Shown here piece by piece: positions 26,349 to 34,960 of a DNA stretch of 64,000 nt. Made by a program: the position numbers and the translations under genes. The stretch covers positions 1 to 64,000 of the forward strand of contig CAZHRC010000001.1 of assembly GCA_964533865.1 (NCBI GenBank). The letters are read 5' to 3'. Below the pieces are notes generated by a model. It was not told the DNA's origin and searched no databases. It worked only from the letters and a program-made list of their open reading frames with translations. Numbering within the stretch: position 1 is the stretch's first letter; every line of letters starts with the position of its first letter. Source of the stretch: CAZHRC01 sp964533865. GTDB lineage: Bacteria > Bacillota > Clostridia > Tissierellales > Peptoniphilaceae.

Positions 26349-26379
26349 ATTTCCTTGAGAGGTTCAAGGAAATTTTTAT
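26349..26379 (+). terminator. Rho-independent terminator of the activator gene
   Basis: ATTTCCTTGA/TTCAAGGAAAT stem with a GAGG loop and a TTTTATT tail, placed between the activator gene and the sigma-54 promoter. Confidence 0.82.
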
Positions 26380-26412
26380 TGTGGCCTTCAGTTTCTCCTT
26401 TTGGAATCAAAG

Positions 26413-26429
26413 TTGGCACGGGGATTGCT
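26413..26429 (+). promoter_or_regulatory. Canonical sigma-54 promoter of the catabolic operon
   Basis: TTGGCACGGGGATTGCT is an exact match to the RpoN consensus (TTGGCACG-N4-TTGCW), GG at 26415-26416 and GC at 26427-26428. Transcription should begin near 26440, 30 bp before the CoA transferase ATG. Confidence 0.92.
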
Positions 26430-26469
26430 TTATATTCTAGTAACAACAAAACGAAGGGAGACACAAGAC

Positions 26470-27663
26470 ATGACTAAAGGATTATTGGATGGCGTAAAGG
26501 TATTGGATATGACAAGGGTTCTCGCAGGACCTTACTGTGGCATGATGTTAGCTGATATGGGGGCGGACGTGATTAAGATCGAGTTGCCTGGTAAAGGTGA
26601 CGACTCGAGAAGTAACTTCCCAATTATCAATGGGGAAAGCGCATACTACATGAATTTGAACCGCAATAAAAAAGGGATGACCTTAAATCTCAAGTCTGAC
26701 GAAGGCAAGGATATTTTCAAAAAATTGGTTGCCCAATCAGATATTGTATTGGAAAACTACAGACCAGGTGTTATGGAGCGATTAGGTCTAGGCTATGAAG
26801 ATTTGAAAAAAATCAATCCGGCAATTGTCTACGGATGCGTTTCAGGGTTTGGACATTACGGTCCCTACAGTCAAAGAGCGGGCTACGACATTATCGGGCA
26901 AGCGATGAGCGGTCTGATGAGTACAACGGGATGGCCGGGCGGAGAGCCGACGAGAACGGGAACGGCCATTGCCGATGTTATGGCAGGTGTCAGCTGTGCG
27001 GCAGGCGTCCTTGCAGCTTATGTCAATCGTCTAAAGACAGGCAAAGGTGACAAAGTCGATGTCGCTTTGGTCGACTCTATGGTTTCTTCTTTAGAAATCA
27101 TCAACATTATTTACTTATGTACTGGGAAAGTGCCTCAACGCATTGGAAACCGCTATGAAGCCATTTATCCATACGATTCCTTTACGGCGAAAGATGGCAG
27201 TGTCGTCATAGGAGCGGGGAATGACAAACTTTTTGGTCTACTCTGCGACGTTATGGGCAACCAAGAGTTGAAAGAAAATGAACGTTTTGTTTCGAATAAT
27301 CAAAGGGTATTGAACAACGCGGAATTAAAACCTTACGTAGAAGCTTGGACGAAAGAACACGAGATCGATGAGATCGTGGAAACACTGTTAGACAAAGGCG
27401 TACCAGCCTCCCCAGTCAACACGATTGACCGCGTAGCGAAAGATCCGCACATTGCAGGAGCACGAGAAATGTTTGTGGAGATTGATCATCCAAAAGCGGG
27501 CAAACTCAAGATGACAGGAAATCATTTGAAATTCACTGACCATAAAATTGAACACTTCTCTCCTGCGCCGATTTTAGGCCAACACACGGAAGAATTGCTC
27601 AAAGAGCGTCTAGGATTATCAGATGAAGCGATAGCTGAATTAGCTGAGAAGAAAGCTTTTTAG
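26470..27663 (+). CDS. Class III (CaiB/BaiF) CoA transferase
   Basis: Enzyme of 397 residues. The N terminus GVKVLDMTRVLAGPYCGMMLADMGADVIKIE is the class III hallmark in shortened form (GPYCGMMLADMGADVIKIE). The catalytic Asp that forms the acyl-anhydride is Asp169 (GTAIADVMAG), the same position as in formyl-CoA transferase. It should move CoA between carboxylic acids, here probably activating the hydroxydicarboxylate made by the downstream hydratase. First gene after the sigma-54 promoter. ATG 26470 is used (AAGGGAG at 26454-26460); an upstream ATG at 26401 precedes the promoter and cannot be right. Confidence 0.9.
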   Translation: MTKGLLDGVKVLDMTRVLAGPYCGMMLADMGADVIKIELPGKGDDSRSNFPIINGESAYYMNLNRNKKGMTLNLKSDEGKDIFKKLVAQSDIVLENYRPGVMERLGLGYEDLKKINPAIVYGCVSGFGHYGPYSQRAGYDIIGQAMSGLMSTTGWPGGEPTRTGTAIADVMAGVSCAAGVLAAYVNRLKTGKGDKVDVALVDSMVSSLEIINIIYLCTGKVPQRIGNRYEAIYPYDSFTAKDGSVVIGAGNDKLFGLLCDVMGNQELKENERFVSNNQRVLNNAELKPYVEAWTKEHEIDEIVETLLDKGVPASPVNTIDRVAKDPHIAGAREMFVEIDHPKAGKLKMTGNHLKFTDHKIEHFSPAPILGQHTEELLKERLGLSDEAIAELAEKKAF

Positions 27664-27702
27664 GTTACACCTATCGAGCATAAAGGATGAGGGGGAAACA
27701 TT

Positions 27703-28977
27703 ATGAATGAAGCGTTGTTGTCAGGAATATCGCTAGCCGCGCTAATCGGGCTAATTGCTATCGGTTTTATCAAAAAACTCAACATCGGCATTCTGTCCTT
27801 CGGCGCCGCTCTTATTTTAGGAGCGGTGACGGGGATGACGCAGAAGGAAATCGTTGCAGGGTTTAACACATCACTGTTTGTCATACTGTTAGGGTCTATG
27901 TTGTTGTTCGGTGTGGCACAGTTAAACGGAACAATCAGTTTGCTGGCGAAAAAGCTCGTCGCGCTGGCTGGAGGACGAACATGGGCAGTGGTCATCGCTA
28001 TGTACGCTCTCGGTGCAGTGGTTGCTGCTTTAGGACCTGGCACGATACCAGGCTTTGGTATTGCGGCGATGTTTGGGGTACCGTTGGCTATCGCTCTGAA
28101 AGCGGATCCTTTCCTACTGTGTACAGTAGGGCAAATGGGTGCTATCGCAGGTGGGATCGTACCTTGGGCGCCGACGGGGGTTATCGGGATCAACCTCGCG
28201 GCAAATGCAGGCTATGCAGAAATAGGGATGCCCCTATTTATCAACGTGACTTTGGGTACTATCGTCGCATCAATCGCGCTTTTTATCGTCTATAAAGGTT
28301 GGACTTTGGAAAATGGCAACGGGATCGTCGATAAAGCCGACATACCAAAATTTAACAGAAATCAGATCATCACTTTGATTTCACTACTACTTATGGTGAC
28401 ATCAATCATCGTATTTAAAACGGATATTGGATTGACTTCTTTCTTACTCGCTGGCCTCTTGTTTCTCATGGGTATTGAGGATATGGAAAACTGCGTCAAA
28501 AGTATTCCTTGGAACACGCTTCTACTCGTCGTTGGTGTCGGGATTCTGATGAATGTCGTCATCACAGCAGGGGGAATTGGACTGTTGGCAAAGGGATTAG
28601 CTTCAATTATGTCGCCGTTTACTGCTCCGGGTTTGATCTCTCTAGCATCTGGGATTATGAGTTGGTTTAGTTCCACTTCAGGAGTGGTCATGCCGACGAT
28701 GATACCGACGATACCTGAGATATTGGCTAATCTAAATGGCTTTGTCGAACCGGCTCTTATGGTTTCAGCTGTGACGATGGGTTCTTCCGCAGCGGGGATC
28801 AGTCCAGCTTCGACAGGTGGAGCGCTGATTATGGCTTCCATCTCTAGTGAGTACAAAGAAATGGGCATCGAGTTTGACTTTAATAAACTATTCATCAAAC
28901 TATTTTTGACATCGATGTTTTCAGTGTTTGTCGTTTCGATCTTTGCACTGTTTGGCTACGGTTTCACACCTTACTAA
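27703..28977 (+). CDS. SLC13/MatC-like dicarboxylate permease
   Basis: Integral membrane protein of 424 residues with about ten to twelve hydrophobic segments. The N-terminal part resembles the MatC_N dicarboxylate carrier domain (GFIKKLNIGILSFGAALILG, then FNTSLFVILLGSMLLFGVAQ). Inverted-repeat symmetry is suggested by SSTSGVVMPTMIPTIPEI in the second half. Likely imports the di- or tricarboxylate degraded by the operon. It is 39 bp after the CoA transferase and 29 bp before the hydratase large subunit. Confidence 0.8.
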   Translation: MNEALLSGISLAALIGLIAIGFIKKLNIGILSFGAALILGAVTGMTQKEIVAGFNTSLFVILLGSMLLFGVAQLNGTISLLAKKLVALAGGRTWAVVIAMYALGAVVAALGPGTIPGFGIAAMFGVPLAIALKADPFLLCTVGQMGAIAGGIVPWAPTGVIGINLAANAGYAEIGMPLFINVTLGTIVASIALFIVYKGWTLENGNGIVDKADIPKFNRNQIITLISLLLMVTSIIVFKTDIGLTSFLLAGLLFLMGIEDMENCVKSIPWNTLLLVVGVGILMNVVITAGGIGLLAKGLASIMSPFTAPGLISLASGIMSWFSSTSGVVMPTMIPTIPEILANLNGFVEPALMVSAVTMGSSAAGISPASTGGALIMASISSEYKEMGIEFDFNKLFIKLFLTSMFSVFVVSIFALFGYGFTPY

Positions 28978-29006
28978 ACCTGAACTTAAATTGAGGAGAC
29001 TTTAAT

Positions 29007-30266
29007 ATGGGAATGACGTTAACGGAAAAAATACTGGCTCGAGCCAGTGGCAATCAATCGGTAAAAGCGGGAGAAATCGTCGTCGCCAAAGTAGATGTGG
29101 CGATGATGGACGATATCCTTGGGCCCCGCGTGGAAATCGCGGAGAAACTTAAGACGCTAAATCTAAAGGTCTGGGATCCGGACAAGGTCGTGTTGATCTC
29201 TGATCATTACACGCCACCGGCAAATGCGACTCAGGCGGAAATTGTTAAGTTCACAAGAGATTGGGCGACGGAGTACGGCGTTAATAACTACTACGAGTTT
29301 CACGGTCCATGTCACCAAGTCATGGTGGAAAATGGCCACGTGACACCTGGCGATGTGATCGTCGGGACGGATTCCCACACTTGCGCTTATGGTGCACTTG
29401 GCGCTTTCTCTACGGGGATCGGTTCAACCGAAATGCTCGGCGTATTGGCAAAGGGTGAGATTTGGTTGAAAGTACCAGAATCTATCAAAATCGAATACAC
29501 TGGCGAGATCCAAAAAGGGGTTATGGCTAAGGATTTGATCTTAAAAGCCATCGGAATTGTTGGACACAATGGCGCGACTTACAAAGCGATGGAGTTTATG
29601 GGTCCGACCCTTGAAGGGCTCATTATGGATGAAAGACTGTGTATCACCAACATGGCTGTGGAAGCAGGAGCGAAAAACGGGATCATAAAACCGGATGAAA
29701 AAACACGAGAGTACCTAGCGGCTCAAGGCGTCACAAGAGGTCACTACTACGAGAGCGATCCCGACGCAAATTATCTCAGTGAAGTTAAAATTGATGTGAA
29801 CTCGTTGATTCCACAGGTAGCATGTCCCCATGAAGTGGACAATGTGACTGATGTAACCAATGTCGTAGGCAAAAAGATCCATCAAGCGTACATCGGATCT
29901 TGTACAAATGGCCGTTACAATGATTTGAAAAGAGCGGCAGAATTGTTAAAAGGCAAGAAGATTGCAAAAGGTATACGACTACTCGTATCCCCTGCGTCAC
30001 GAGATGTCTGGGAAAGATGTGCGGCTGACGGCATTCTGACCACCTTATCGGAAGCCGGTGCCACCGTTTTAGCATCGAGCTGTGGGGCGTGTTTAGGTAT
30101 ACACTCAGGTGCTATCGGTGAAGGGGAAGTGTGCATTTCGTCGACAAATCGCAACTTTATTGGCCGTATGGGCAGCAAAAAATCGGAAGTCTTTTTAGGG
30201 TCACCGTTGACGGTGGCGGCTAGTGCGATCACCGGTGTCATCACCGATCCGAGAGAGTTTTTGTAG
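29007..30266 (+). CDS. Aconitase-superfamily hydratase, large subunit (LeuC/DmdA-like)
   Basis: Iron-sulphur hydro-lyase subunit of 419 residues. Three cluster cysteines are visible: Cys299 (GSCTNGRYNDL) and Cys359/Cys362 (SSCGACLG). GTDSHTCAYGALG is also a family motif. Sequence type is the LeuC/homoaconitase/2,3-dimethylmalate dehydratase group. No leuA or leuB lies nearby and it is flanked by catabolic genes, so leucine synthesis is unlikely. Predicted to hydrate a C=C bond of a maleate-type acid. It is 9 bp before its small subunit. Confidence 0.88.
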   Translation: MGMTLTEKILARASGNQSVKAGEIVVAKVDVAMMDDILGPRVEIAEKLKTLNLKVWDPDKVVLISDHYTPPANATQAEIVKFTRDWATEYGVNNYYEFHGPCHQVMVENGHVTPGDVIVGTDSHTCAYGALGAFSTGIGSTEMLGVLAKGEIWLKVPESIKIEYTGEIQKGVMAKDLILKAIGIVGHNGATYKAMEFMGPTLEGLIMDERLCITNMAVEAGAKNGIIKPDEKTREYLAAQGVTRGHYYESDPDANYLSEVKIDVNSLIPQVACPHEVDNVTDVTNVVGKKIHQAYIGSCTNGRYNDLKRAAELLKGKKIAKGIRLLVSPASRDVWERCAADGILTTLSEAGATVLASSCGACLGIHSGAIGEGEVCISSTNRNFIGRMGSKKSEVFLGSPLTVAASAITGVITDPREFL

Positions 30267-30275
30267 GAGGGCAAC

Positions 30276-30752
30276 ATGGAAAAAATCACTGGAAGAGCGC
30301 TAAAATACGGCGACAACATTAATACGGACATCATCTCTCCACCAGCTTATATGGAGCTTGCGATGGAAGAGGCGGCAAAGTACGCTATGAGCCCGATCGA
30401 TGTAGATTTTGCAACGACGTGTCAACCTGGTGACATCTTTGTCGCAGAAAACAACTTGGGATCGGGATCGAGCCGTGAGACTGCGCCGTTGACCTTAAAG
30501 ATTCTCGGCATACGCACGATTATCGCTAAATCCTATGCGAGGATTTTCTATAGAAATTGTATTAACCTCGGTATATTGGCTATAGAGTGTTCCGAAACGG
30601 AGAACATTGACAAGTACGACCAGTTGGAGGTTGACTACGTGAATGGCGTGATAACCAACGTCACAAAAAACGAACAGTATCCATGTAATGTGGTTCCTGA
30701 TCATATTATGAAACTGATCAATGTTGGCGGTTTGGTCGAATCGCTAAAATAA
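30276..30752 (+). CDS. Aconitase-superfamily hydratase, small subunit (LeuD/DmdB-like)
   Basis: Swivel-domain subunit of 158 residues. YGDNINTDIISPP at the N terminus and NLGSGSSRETAP (~residue 53) are the substrate-recognition motifs; the exact residues of this loop decide specificity in the family. Partner of the adjacent large subunit. RBS GGAGG directly upstream. Confidence 0.88.
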   Translation: MEKITGRALKYGDNINTDIISPPAYMELAMEEAAKYAMSPIDVDFATTCQPGDIFVAENNLGSGSSRETAPLTLKILGIRTIIAKSYARIFYRNCINLGILAIECSETENIDKYDQLEVDYVNGVITNVTKNEQYPCNVVPDHIMKLINVGGLVESLK

Positions 30753-30783
30753 CTCGAGATAACACAATATTAAGGAGAGAACT

Positions 30784-31944
30784 ATGAATCAACAAATGGA
30801 AATGCTACGCTGTGCCATCGTTCGCGGGGGGACGAGTAAGGGAATATTCATCATGAGAAATGAGCTTCCCACTGATCCCGAGTTGAGAGATAAAGTGATA
30901 TTAGCCATTTATGGTAGTCCAGATTTGCGCCAAATCGATGGATTGGGAGGAGCTGACACACTGACCAGTAAATTAGCCATTGTTGGACCGCCGACAAAAG
31001 AAGGGGCAGATGTGGATTATACCTTTGCTCAAGTCAGTATCACCGATGCCTTTGTTGACTACGGCGGAAATTGTGGCAATATTTCTTCGGCGGTTGGCGG
31101 TTTTGCCATCGACATGGGTCTCGTAGAGCCCGTGGAGCCGGTGACTACGGTAAATGTCCATCTGACGAACACAGGTAAAATCCTAAGAGCGGAAGTACCT
31201 GTGGTAGGCGGTAAAGCAGCGGTGAACGGTGACTTTGCTATCGACGGCGTTCCTGGAACTGGCGCGAAGATCACTTTGGATTGGTCTGACGTAGTAGGCG
31301 GTATTACCGGTAGTTTGTTGCCAACGGGTAACACTAAAGACACGATCAACGCTGGTGGGGTTGATTATACCGTATCCATTGTCGATGCAGGCAATGTGGT
31401 CATCTTTATCGAGGCGGAAAGTCTAGGGATTACGGGAGTGGAAACACCTGTACAAATCGACGAGAATGCAGATCTTATGGATCGCATTGAGGAAATTAGA
31501 GGAAAAGTCTGCGAAAAAATTGGATTAGTTAAAGACTGGAGAGAGGCGAAAAAAGTAACACCATACCAACCTTTCTTTGCTATGGTGAGCAAACCTTCTA
31601 ACCACAGTTGTTTTAATGGGATAGACGTCAAAGCCGAAGAAGTGGACGTGGTGTCACGATTGACGTTTATGCTTAAAATGCATAAAGCTTACCCTGTTAC
31701 CGGTACAGTGGGAACTGGTGCCGTCGCCAAAGTCAAGGGCAGCGTAGTATGGGATATGCTATCAGAGGAAGCTCAAAAGGCAAATACAGTACGCATCGGT
31801 CATCCATCTGGAATCATTCCTGTTGAATCCACAGCAGAGTACGCTGGTGATGAAACGACGATTACGAAGCTAGGCGTTTATCGCACGGCGCGTATGATCA
31901 TGGACGGTTATGTCTATGTCAACAAAAGCGTGTGGGGAAAATAG
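30784..31944 (+). CDS. PrpF-family isomerase (methylaconitate / methylitaconate isomerase type)
   Basis: Protein of 386 residues with the double diaminopimelate-epimerase-like fold of PrpF. It begins LRCAIVRGGTSKGIFIM (catalytic-region signature) and has GGNCGNISSAVGGFA (~residue 97). Family members shift or cis-trans isomerise C=C bonds in aconitate- or itaconate-like acids: PrpF with 2-methylaconitate, Mii with 3-methylitaconate/dimethylmaleate. Next to a DmdAB-like hydratase this matches the Mii-Dmd pairing and suggests it prepares the alkene for hydration. Confidence 0.88.
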   Translation: MNQQMEMLRCAIVRGGTSKGIFIMRNELPTDPELRDKVILAIYGSPDLRQIDGLGGADTLTSKLAIVGPPTKEGADVDYTFAQVSITDAFVDYGGNCGNISSAVGGFAIDMGLVEPVEPVTTVNVHLTNTGKILRAEVPVVGGKAAVNGDFAIDGVPGTGAKITLDWSDVVGGITGSLLPTGNTKDTINAGGVDYTVSIVDAGNVVIFIEAESLGITGVETPVQIDENADLMDRIEEIRGKVCEKIGLVKDWREAKKVTPYQPFFAMVSKPSNHSCFNGIDVKAEEVDVVSRLTFMLKMHKAYPVTGTVGTGAVAKVKGSVVWDMLSEEAQKANTVRIGHPSGIIPVESTAEYAGDETTITKLGVYRTARMIMDGYVYVNKSVWGK

Positions 31945-31953
31945 GAGGTTAAT

Positions 31954-32859
31954 ATGGTGAATAAAGTGGATATTATCGAGGTGGGACCACGAGATGGTCT
32001 TCAAAACCTCTCTGAATATGTGCCTCTAGAAGAAAAGATCGCCTTCATCGACGCTTTAGTCGATGCTGGCGTCACCCACATCCAAGCGACGTCATTTGTC
32101 AGCCCAAAGGCGATTCCACAGATGAAAGATGGGATTGAAGTAGGCAAATACGCAGTAGAAGCCTACCCGGATTTGGATATCTTTGCCTTAGTTCCAAACC
32201 TGAGAGGGGCTCAAACTGCACAGGACATTGGCATGAAAAAGGTGACCGTCGTCGCTTCTTTAAGCGAAAGCCACAACAAGGCGAACATTAATAAGACGAA
32301 AGACGAATCCTTTGAATCGATTAAAGAAATCGTTGAAACTCTGCCCAACCTCAATCTTTGCTTAGACGTGGCTACGGCATTTGCGTGTCCTTTTGAAGGA
32401 GATATGGCCATTGAAGACTTGGTGGCATTTGTCAAACGCTATACTGATCTTGGTATTCGCGAATTCACCATTGCCGACACCATAGGCTACACTCACCAAA
32501 AAAAAGTAAGAGAAGCCATCCGTCGACTAAAAGCGGAATTTCCGGAAAATCGCTATCAAGTTCACATTCACGATACCCGAGGTATGGGTATGGTCAATAC
32601 CTTGGCAGCAATTGAAGAAGGTGTCGATGGCGTACAATCCACGGTCGGAGGACTAGGAGGATGCCCATTTGCACCAGGAGCATCGGGAAATACTTCCACT
32701 GAAGATCTGGTCTTTATGTTGGAGAGTATGGGATACGATACGGGTGTTGATTTTGAAAAAATACTGGGGATTGCAAAGGGTTTAAAATCTAAACTCGATG
32801 GCAGTTTTAGCGGTCACCACCTCAATATTGAACAAACCAGCCAAATTTATTGCGGTTAA
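31954..32859 (+). CDS. HMG-CoA-lyase-family lyase
   Basis: TIM-barrel lyase of 301 residues with the full HMGL active site: EVGPRDGLQN (Arg13, Asp14), metal-binding His204 and His206 (HIHDTRG) and the loop cysteine Cys237 (GGLGGCPFAPGASGN). It should cleave a 3-hydroxy-3-substituted acyl-CoA into a 2-oxo acid or acetoacetate plus an acyl-CoA. HMG-CoA is the family norm; citramalyl-CoA or a methyl analogue fits this operon better. Last gene of the sigma-54 operon. Confidence 0.88.
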   Translation: MVNKVDIIEVGPRDGLQNLSEYVPLEEKIAFIDALVDAGVTHIQATSFVSPKAIPQMKDGIEVGKYAVEAYPDLDIFALVPNLRGAQTAQDIGMKKVTVVASLSESHNKANINKTKDESFESIKEIVETLPNLNLCLDVATAFACPFEGDMAIEDLVAFVKRYTDLGIREFTIADTIGYTHQKKVREAIRRLKAEFPENRYQVHIHDTRGMGMVNTLAAIEEGVDGVQSTVGGLGGCPFAPGASGNTSTEDLVFMLESMGYDTGVDFEKILGIAKGLKSKLDGSFSGHHLNIEQTSQIYCG

Positions 32860-32880
32860 TCCATCTATTAATCATCGCGC

Positions 32881-32921
32881 GAACTCTTGGTCCCCTTGGG
32901 GATCAAGGGTTCTTGTCGTTG
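32881..32921 (+). terminator. Terminator of the catabolic operon
   Basis: GAACTCTTGGTCCCC pairs with GGGGATCAAGGGTTC with minor wobble around TT. The tail TTGTCGTT is only moderately T-rich. Confidence 0.7.
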
Positions 32922-32947
32922 AAAAATACAAATTAATAGTATAAAAT
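32919..32947 (+). promoter_or_regulatory. Sigma-A promoter of rpoN
   Basis: TTGAAA (32919-32924), 17-base spacer and TAAAAT (32942-32947), about 32 bp before the rpoN ATG. This suggests constitutive housekeeping expression of sigma-54. Confidence 0.6.
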
Positions 32948-32979
32948 AAGATAAACAACATTATTTCCGGGAGGATGTT

Positions 32980-34323
32980 ATGACTGAACTGCATTTAAAT
33001 CAACACTTATCTCAGGAGCTTCGCCTCTCCCAGGAAACCATTCAATCATTGAAAATGTTAACCCTAAACCAATGGGCGTTAATGGACTACTTAGAGGGCG
33101 TGAGTTTAGAGAACCCGTTAGTTGAGGTGGACTTTGAAGGGATTCGCCAAGAGTCCACGGCAGTAAAAGAAGAGGCGATGAGTTCGGCAAACGACTACGA
33201 GGTCTACACTCGCCAGTCGCTATACGAGAGCAGGGACGATGAAGGATACGATCCTATCACCGGGTCGGCGTATAAGCCAACACTCAACGATTATCTTCAC
33301 CACCAACTGGGGGAGGTGACCCTTTCATTTGAATTGAATCAACTTTGTTCCTATCTCATCGATAGTCTTGATCGCCGCGGATTTATGGTAGAATCCATAG
33401 AAGATATCGCAGAATTTCTCCAAATACCTGTTGAAAAGGTGGCTGAGGGACAAAAGATCATTCAAGGGCTAGAACCGATCGGCGTCGGTGTTTACACCGT
33501 AGAAGAATCCTTGGCACTTCAGCTCGAGGGTGACGCGTTGGCCCAAGCCATCGTCATGGAATCCTTGGATCTTGTCGCGCGCAACCAACCCCAGCAACTA
33601 GCCAAAAAATACGACACTACCCTAACTCAGATGCTTGAAGTCATCGAAGCCATTAAACGGGCCACACCTTATCCAGGCGCCGCGTTTTCCGATAGACAAG
33701 TGGAGAAAATGATCGTCCCTGAAGGGGTTGTCGAACGAGGTGAAGAGGGTTTAAGTTTACGACTCTACGACCGTTATTTGTCCAATGTAGCCTTGGAGAC
33801 AAAATACAACTCCAAACTCGATCAACTTTCACCAGTGGATCGTACCTACATCAAAGATCAGTTTAACAGTGGTCAACGATTACTATACGCCTTAAACCAA
33901 CGTCAAAAGACTCTGTACGGCATATTGGGGATTATTATGGAGGTTCAATCGGCCTATTTTCTAGACGATAATAACCCGATTGCCCCACTGAGTATGTCCG
34001 ATGTGGCAGAGCAGATGGAATGTCACGTATCGACTGTTAGCCGAGGGGTTCGAGATAAGTACCTAGAGACCCCTTGGGGGATAAAGCCCCTCACTTACTT
34101 TTTTTCCGGGGCGCCAACCCAAAGTGGCGATGCCTCCACTCAAGAAGTCAAAACTCGATTGGGCCAGCTTATCGATGGCGAAAATAAATTGAAACCCTAC
34201 AGCGATCAAGCGCTCTGCAAATTGTTAGCAGGGGAAGGGTTGTCCATATCGAGACGGACGGTGGCGAAATACAGAGAAGAGCTTGGCTATTTGAGCTCGA
34301 CGGGGAGGAAAGTTCATAGTTGA
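32980..34323 (+). CDS. rpoN: RNA polymerase sigma-54 factor
   Basis: Sigma-54 of 447 residues. Region I at the N terminus is Gln/Leu-rich (LRLSQETIQSLKMLTL). A core-binding and central HTH domain follow, and the RpoN box reads SRRTVAKYRE near residues 424-433, which contacts the -24 element. It is slightly shorter than the E. coli protein. It lies directly after an operon with a sigma-54 promoter and within 9 kb of its activator, so the island carries both specificity factor and activator. GGGAGG precedes ATG. Confidence 0.95.
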   Translation: MTELHLNQHLSQELRLSQETIQSLKMLTLNQWALMDYLEGVSLENPLVEVDFEGIRQESTAVKEEAMSSANDYEVYTRQSLYESRDDEGYDPITGSAYKPTLNDYLHHQLGEVTLSFELNQLCSYLIDSLDRRGFMVESIEDIAEFLQIPVEKVAEGQKIIQGLEPIGVGVYTVEESLALQLEGDALAQAIVMESLDLVARNQPQQLAKKYDTTLTQMLEVIEAIKRATPYPGAAFSDRQVEKMIVPEGVVERGEEGLSLRLYDRYLSNVALETKYNSKLDQLSPVDRTYIKDQFNSGQRLLYALNQRQKTLYGILGIIMEVQSAYFLDDNNPIAPLSMSDVAEQMECHVSTVSRGVRDKYLETPWGIKPLTYFFSGAPTQSGDASTQEVKTRLGQLIDGENKLKPYSDQALCKLLAGEGLSISRRTVAKYREELGYLSSTGRKVHS

Positions 34324-34420
34324 GGTGGGGTAGGAGCATTCTTAATAAGAATACGTGCAATGTGGCTATCTTGTGAATGCACTAGAGGATAAAGTAAGTC
34401 AATGGAGGAAAAAGATTATC

Positions 34421-34567
34421 ATGGGGATGACTAAAAAACAATTGGAGTTTTCCATGCGACTTCTTGCTAGACAGCTGGAAATGATCACGTAAGAAACGAA
34501 AGATTCTAAAACGAAAAAAGAACTTGAAGAACTGATCGAGGATTTGAAAGTATTTTTAGGGGATTAA
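34421..34567 (+). pseudogene. Small ORF interrupted by in-frame TAA
   Basis: A good ribosome binding site (GGAGG at 34404-34408) precedes a 48-codon frame starting MGMTKKQLEFSMRLLARQ and ending ELIEDLKVFLGD. It is interrupted once by TAA at codon 24 (34490-34492). Both halves are highly charged and helical, which suggests a small protein recently inactivated. I do not recognise the family. Confidence 0.5.
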
Positions 34568-34719
34568 TAAGGATCCCAAAAATATAAGGAGTTAACTCAT
34601 AATATCGACGAGGTAGTGTCAAGAGTTTCATGTGAACTCCCTTTCTGTAATCTTGGTAACAGACGTGTTATGATATAGTATTCTGAATGATATCCGTTGT
34701 GAGTACAGTTGCTCTTCGC
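34568..34719. other. Non-coding stretch in relic region
   Basis: AT-rich; no supported gene. A minus-strand ATG with AAAGGGAG upstream near 34642 opens a short frame antisense to the broken small ORF and is not credible. Confidence 0.5.
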
Positions 34720-34851
34720 TTAGGCATACACTACCATTTCTCCGAGCTCATTTACAATAACTGGTTCTTTTTCTTCTTCAAGTACTTGTGGTGGGGTAGG
34801 AGAACCAGGCGCGATGGCGCTGCGTTCTAAGCCGTTGTATCTTTCAAACAT
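34720..34851 (-). pseudogene. C-terminal relic of an unidentified gene
   Basis: A 43-codon minus frame reads MFERYNGLERSAIAPG..., then a Pro/Glu-rich tail, ending VNELGEMVVYA. Reading upstream in the same frame gives a few more protein-like residues (TPLHLYQ) before a stop. No ribosome binding site at the ATG. It looks like the tail end of a lost gene; the family is unknown. Confidence 0.35.
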
Positions 34852-34933
34852 CTGATACAGATGGAGGGGTGTATGGATGCTATATAGCTTCCGTTATCTT
34901 TCTCCTGTAAATATAGAAATCTCATCATCAAGG

Positions 34934-34960
34934 TATAAAAAGACCCACCAGTGGTGGGTT
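34934..34960 (-). terminator. Terminator of the hicB relic
   Basis: On the minus strand ACCCACCA-C-TGGTGGGT is followed by CTTTTTATA; it directly abuts the hicB stop codon. Confidence 0.7.

Noticed and set aside
28362..28898. Long minus-strand ORF (178 codons)
   Set aside because: Antisense shadow of the permease gene; hydrophobic codons on the plus strand create open frames. The same applies to minus frames at 27660-28193 and 10116-10544.
29007..30752. leuCD of leucine synthesis
   Set aside because: No leuA/leuB nearby; flanked by CoA transferase, PrpF-type isomerase and HMGL-type lyase under a sigma-54 promoter.
34560..34642. Minus-strand ORF starting MKLLTLPRRYYE with a good RBS
   Set aside because: Entirely antisense to the broken small ORF and without protein-like features beyond the first residues.
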